Positions 63,945-64,000 of a DNA stretch of 64,000 nt are shown piece by piece. The notes under the pieces are model-generated. The model did no database searches and was not told the origin of the DNA. It was given only the letters and a program-made list of their open reading frames with translations. The position numbers were made by a program, and so were the translations under genes. Each line of letters begins with the position of its first letter. The first letter of the stretch is position 1. The stretch comes from an uncultured Kiloniellaceae bacterium (GTDB lineage Bacteria > Pseudomonadota > Alphaproteobacteria > Kiloniellales > Kiloniellaceae), in assembly GCA_947493695.1 (NCBI GenBank), contig CANLSF010000001.1, forward strand, positions 930,001 to 994,000, read 5' to 3'.

Positions 63945-64000
63945 AAATCCATGTAAATCCGTCTCTTACCGAATTCTTAAGTTCGAAGGACTAGAACGAA
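63945..64000. other. Window end after hexR
   Basis: Only 56 bp after the hexR stop; nothing can be assigned. Confidence 0.3.

Overview
The window looks like part of an alphaproteobacterial chromosome, most likely from a Rhodospirillales-like, possibly marine lineage (inference). The evidence is the gene order dut/coaBC, ubiE-ubiB, mutM, enoyl-CoA hydratase, rpsT, dnaA-dnaN-recF-gyrB, together with a RegB/RegA redox pair, choline-sulfatase, an Entner-Doudoroff operon and cobalamin assembly genes. GC content is moderate to high with purely chromosomal housekeeping content. I found no tRNA, rRNA, CRISPR array, insertion sequence or phage gene.

Layout. 1-4063 (minus strand) holds LysR, coaBC, dut, an Rrf2 regulator and the start of cysK. 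4223-8044 is an accessory block (EamA and MFS transporters, ChaC, a PEP-CTERM protein) lying between coaBC and ubiB. 8041-21045 is the replication-associated core: ubiE-ubiB on minus, then mutM, a secreted hypothetical protein, enoyl-CoA hydratase, rpsT, dnaA, dnaN, recF and gyrB on plus. 21227-23236 is a small locus of poorly characterised genes (XRE regulator, PAS-like protein, GNAT-like protein), followed by a PBP1A transpeptidase, two exporters, a YgjP-type metalloprotease and an Ada-like repair protein. 30223-34435 is a complete ugpBAEC glycerol-3-phosphate importer. 34458-46426 mixes a Sco protein, cobalamin genes (cobD, cobC-like phosphatase, cobS, cobT), a SYLF protein, the choline-sulfatase module and regBA. 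46915-50605 holds gmhA-hldE, flanked by two EAL-type proteins (one degenerate, one apparently intact). 50639-57785 holds two hypotheticals, tag, an MscS channel, a TPR-methyltransferase and pgi. 58195-63944 is zwf-pgl-edd-eda-hexR.

How the parts work together. The last operon, with divergent pgi, forms a glucose-6-phosphate to pyruvate (Entner-Doudoroff) module. It is preceded by two near-identical 15-bp palindromes matching the HexR operator, and its last gene is the matching RpiR/HexR-type regulator, so feedback control can be read directly from the sequence. The ugp operon has four helically phased TAACA repeats and a LacI-type half-palindrome upstream. RegB/RegA and Sco fit a respiring, redox-sensing organism.

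The most unusual items are: a perfect 28-bp inverted repeat between betC and the cobC-like gene; the XRE/PAS-like/GNAT locus with a 110-bp antisense coding overlap; a PEP-CTERM protein with no exosortase nearby; a catalytically dead EAL-like protein; a REP-like hairpin element upstream of the MscS gene; and the phased repeats before ugpB. I did not find anything I would confidently call an entirely new system. The XRE/PAS-like/GNAT locus is the best candidate for undescribed biology.
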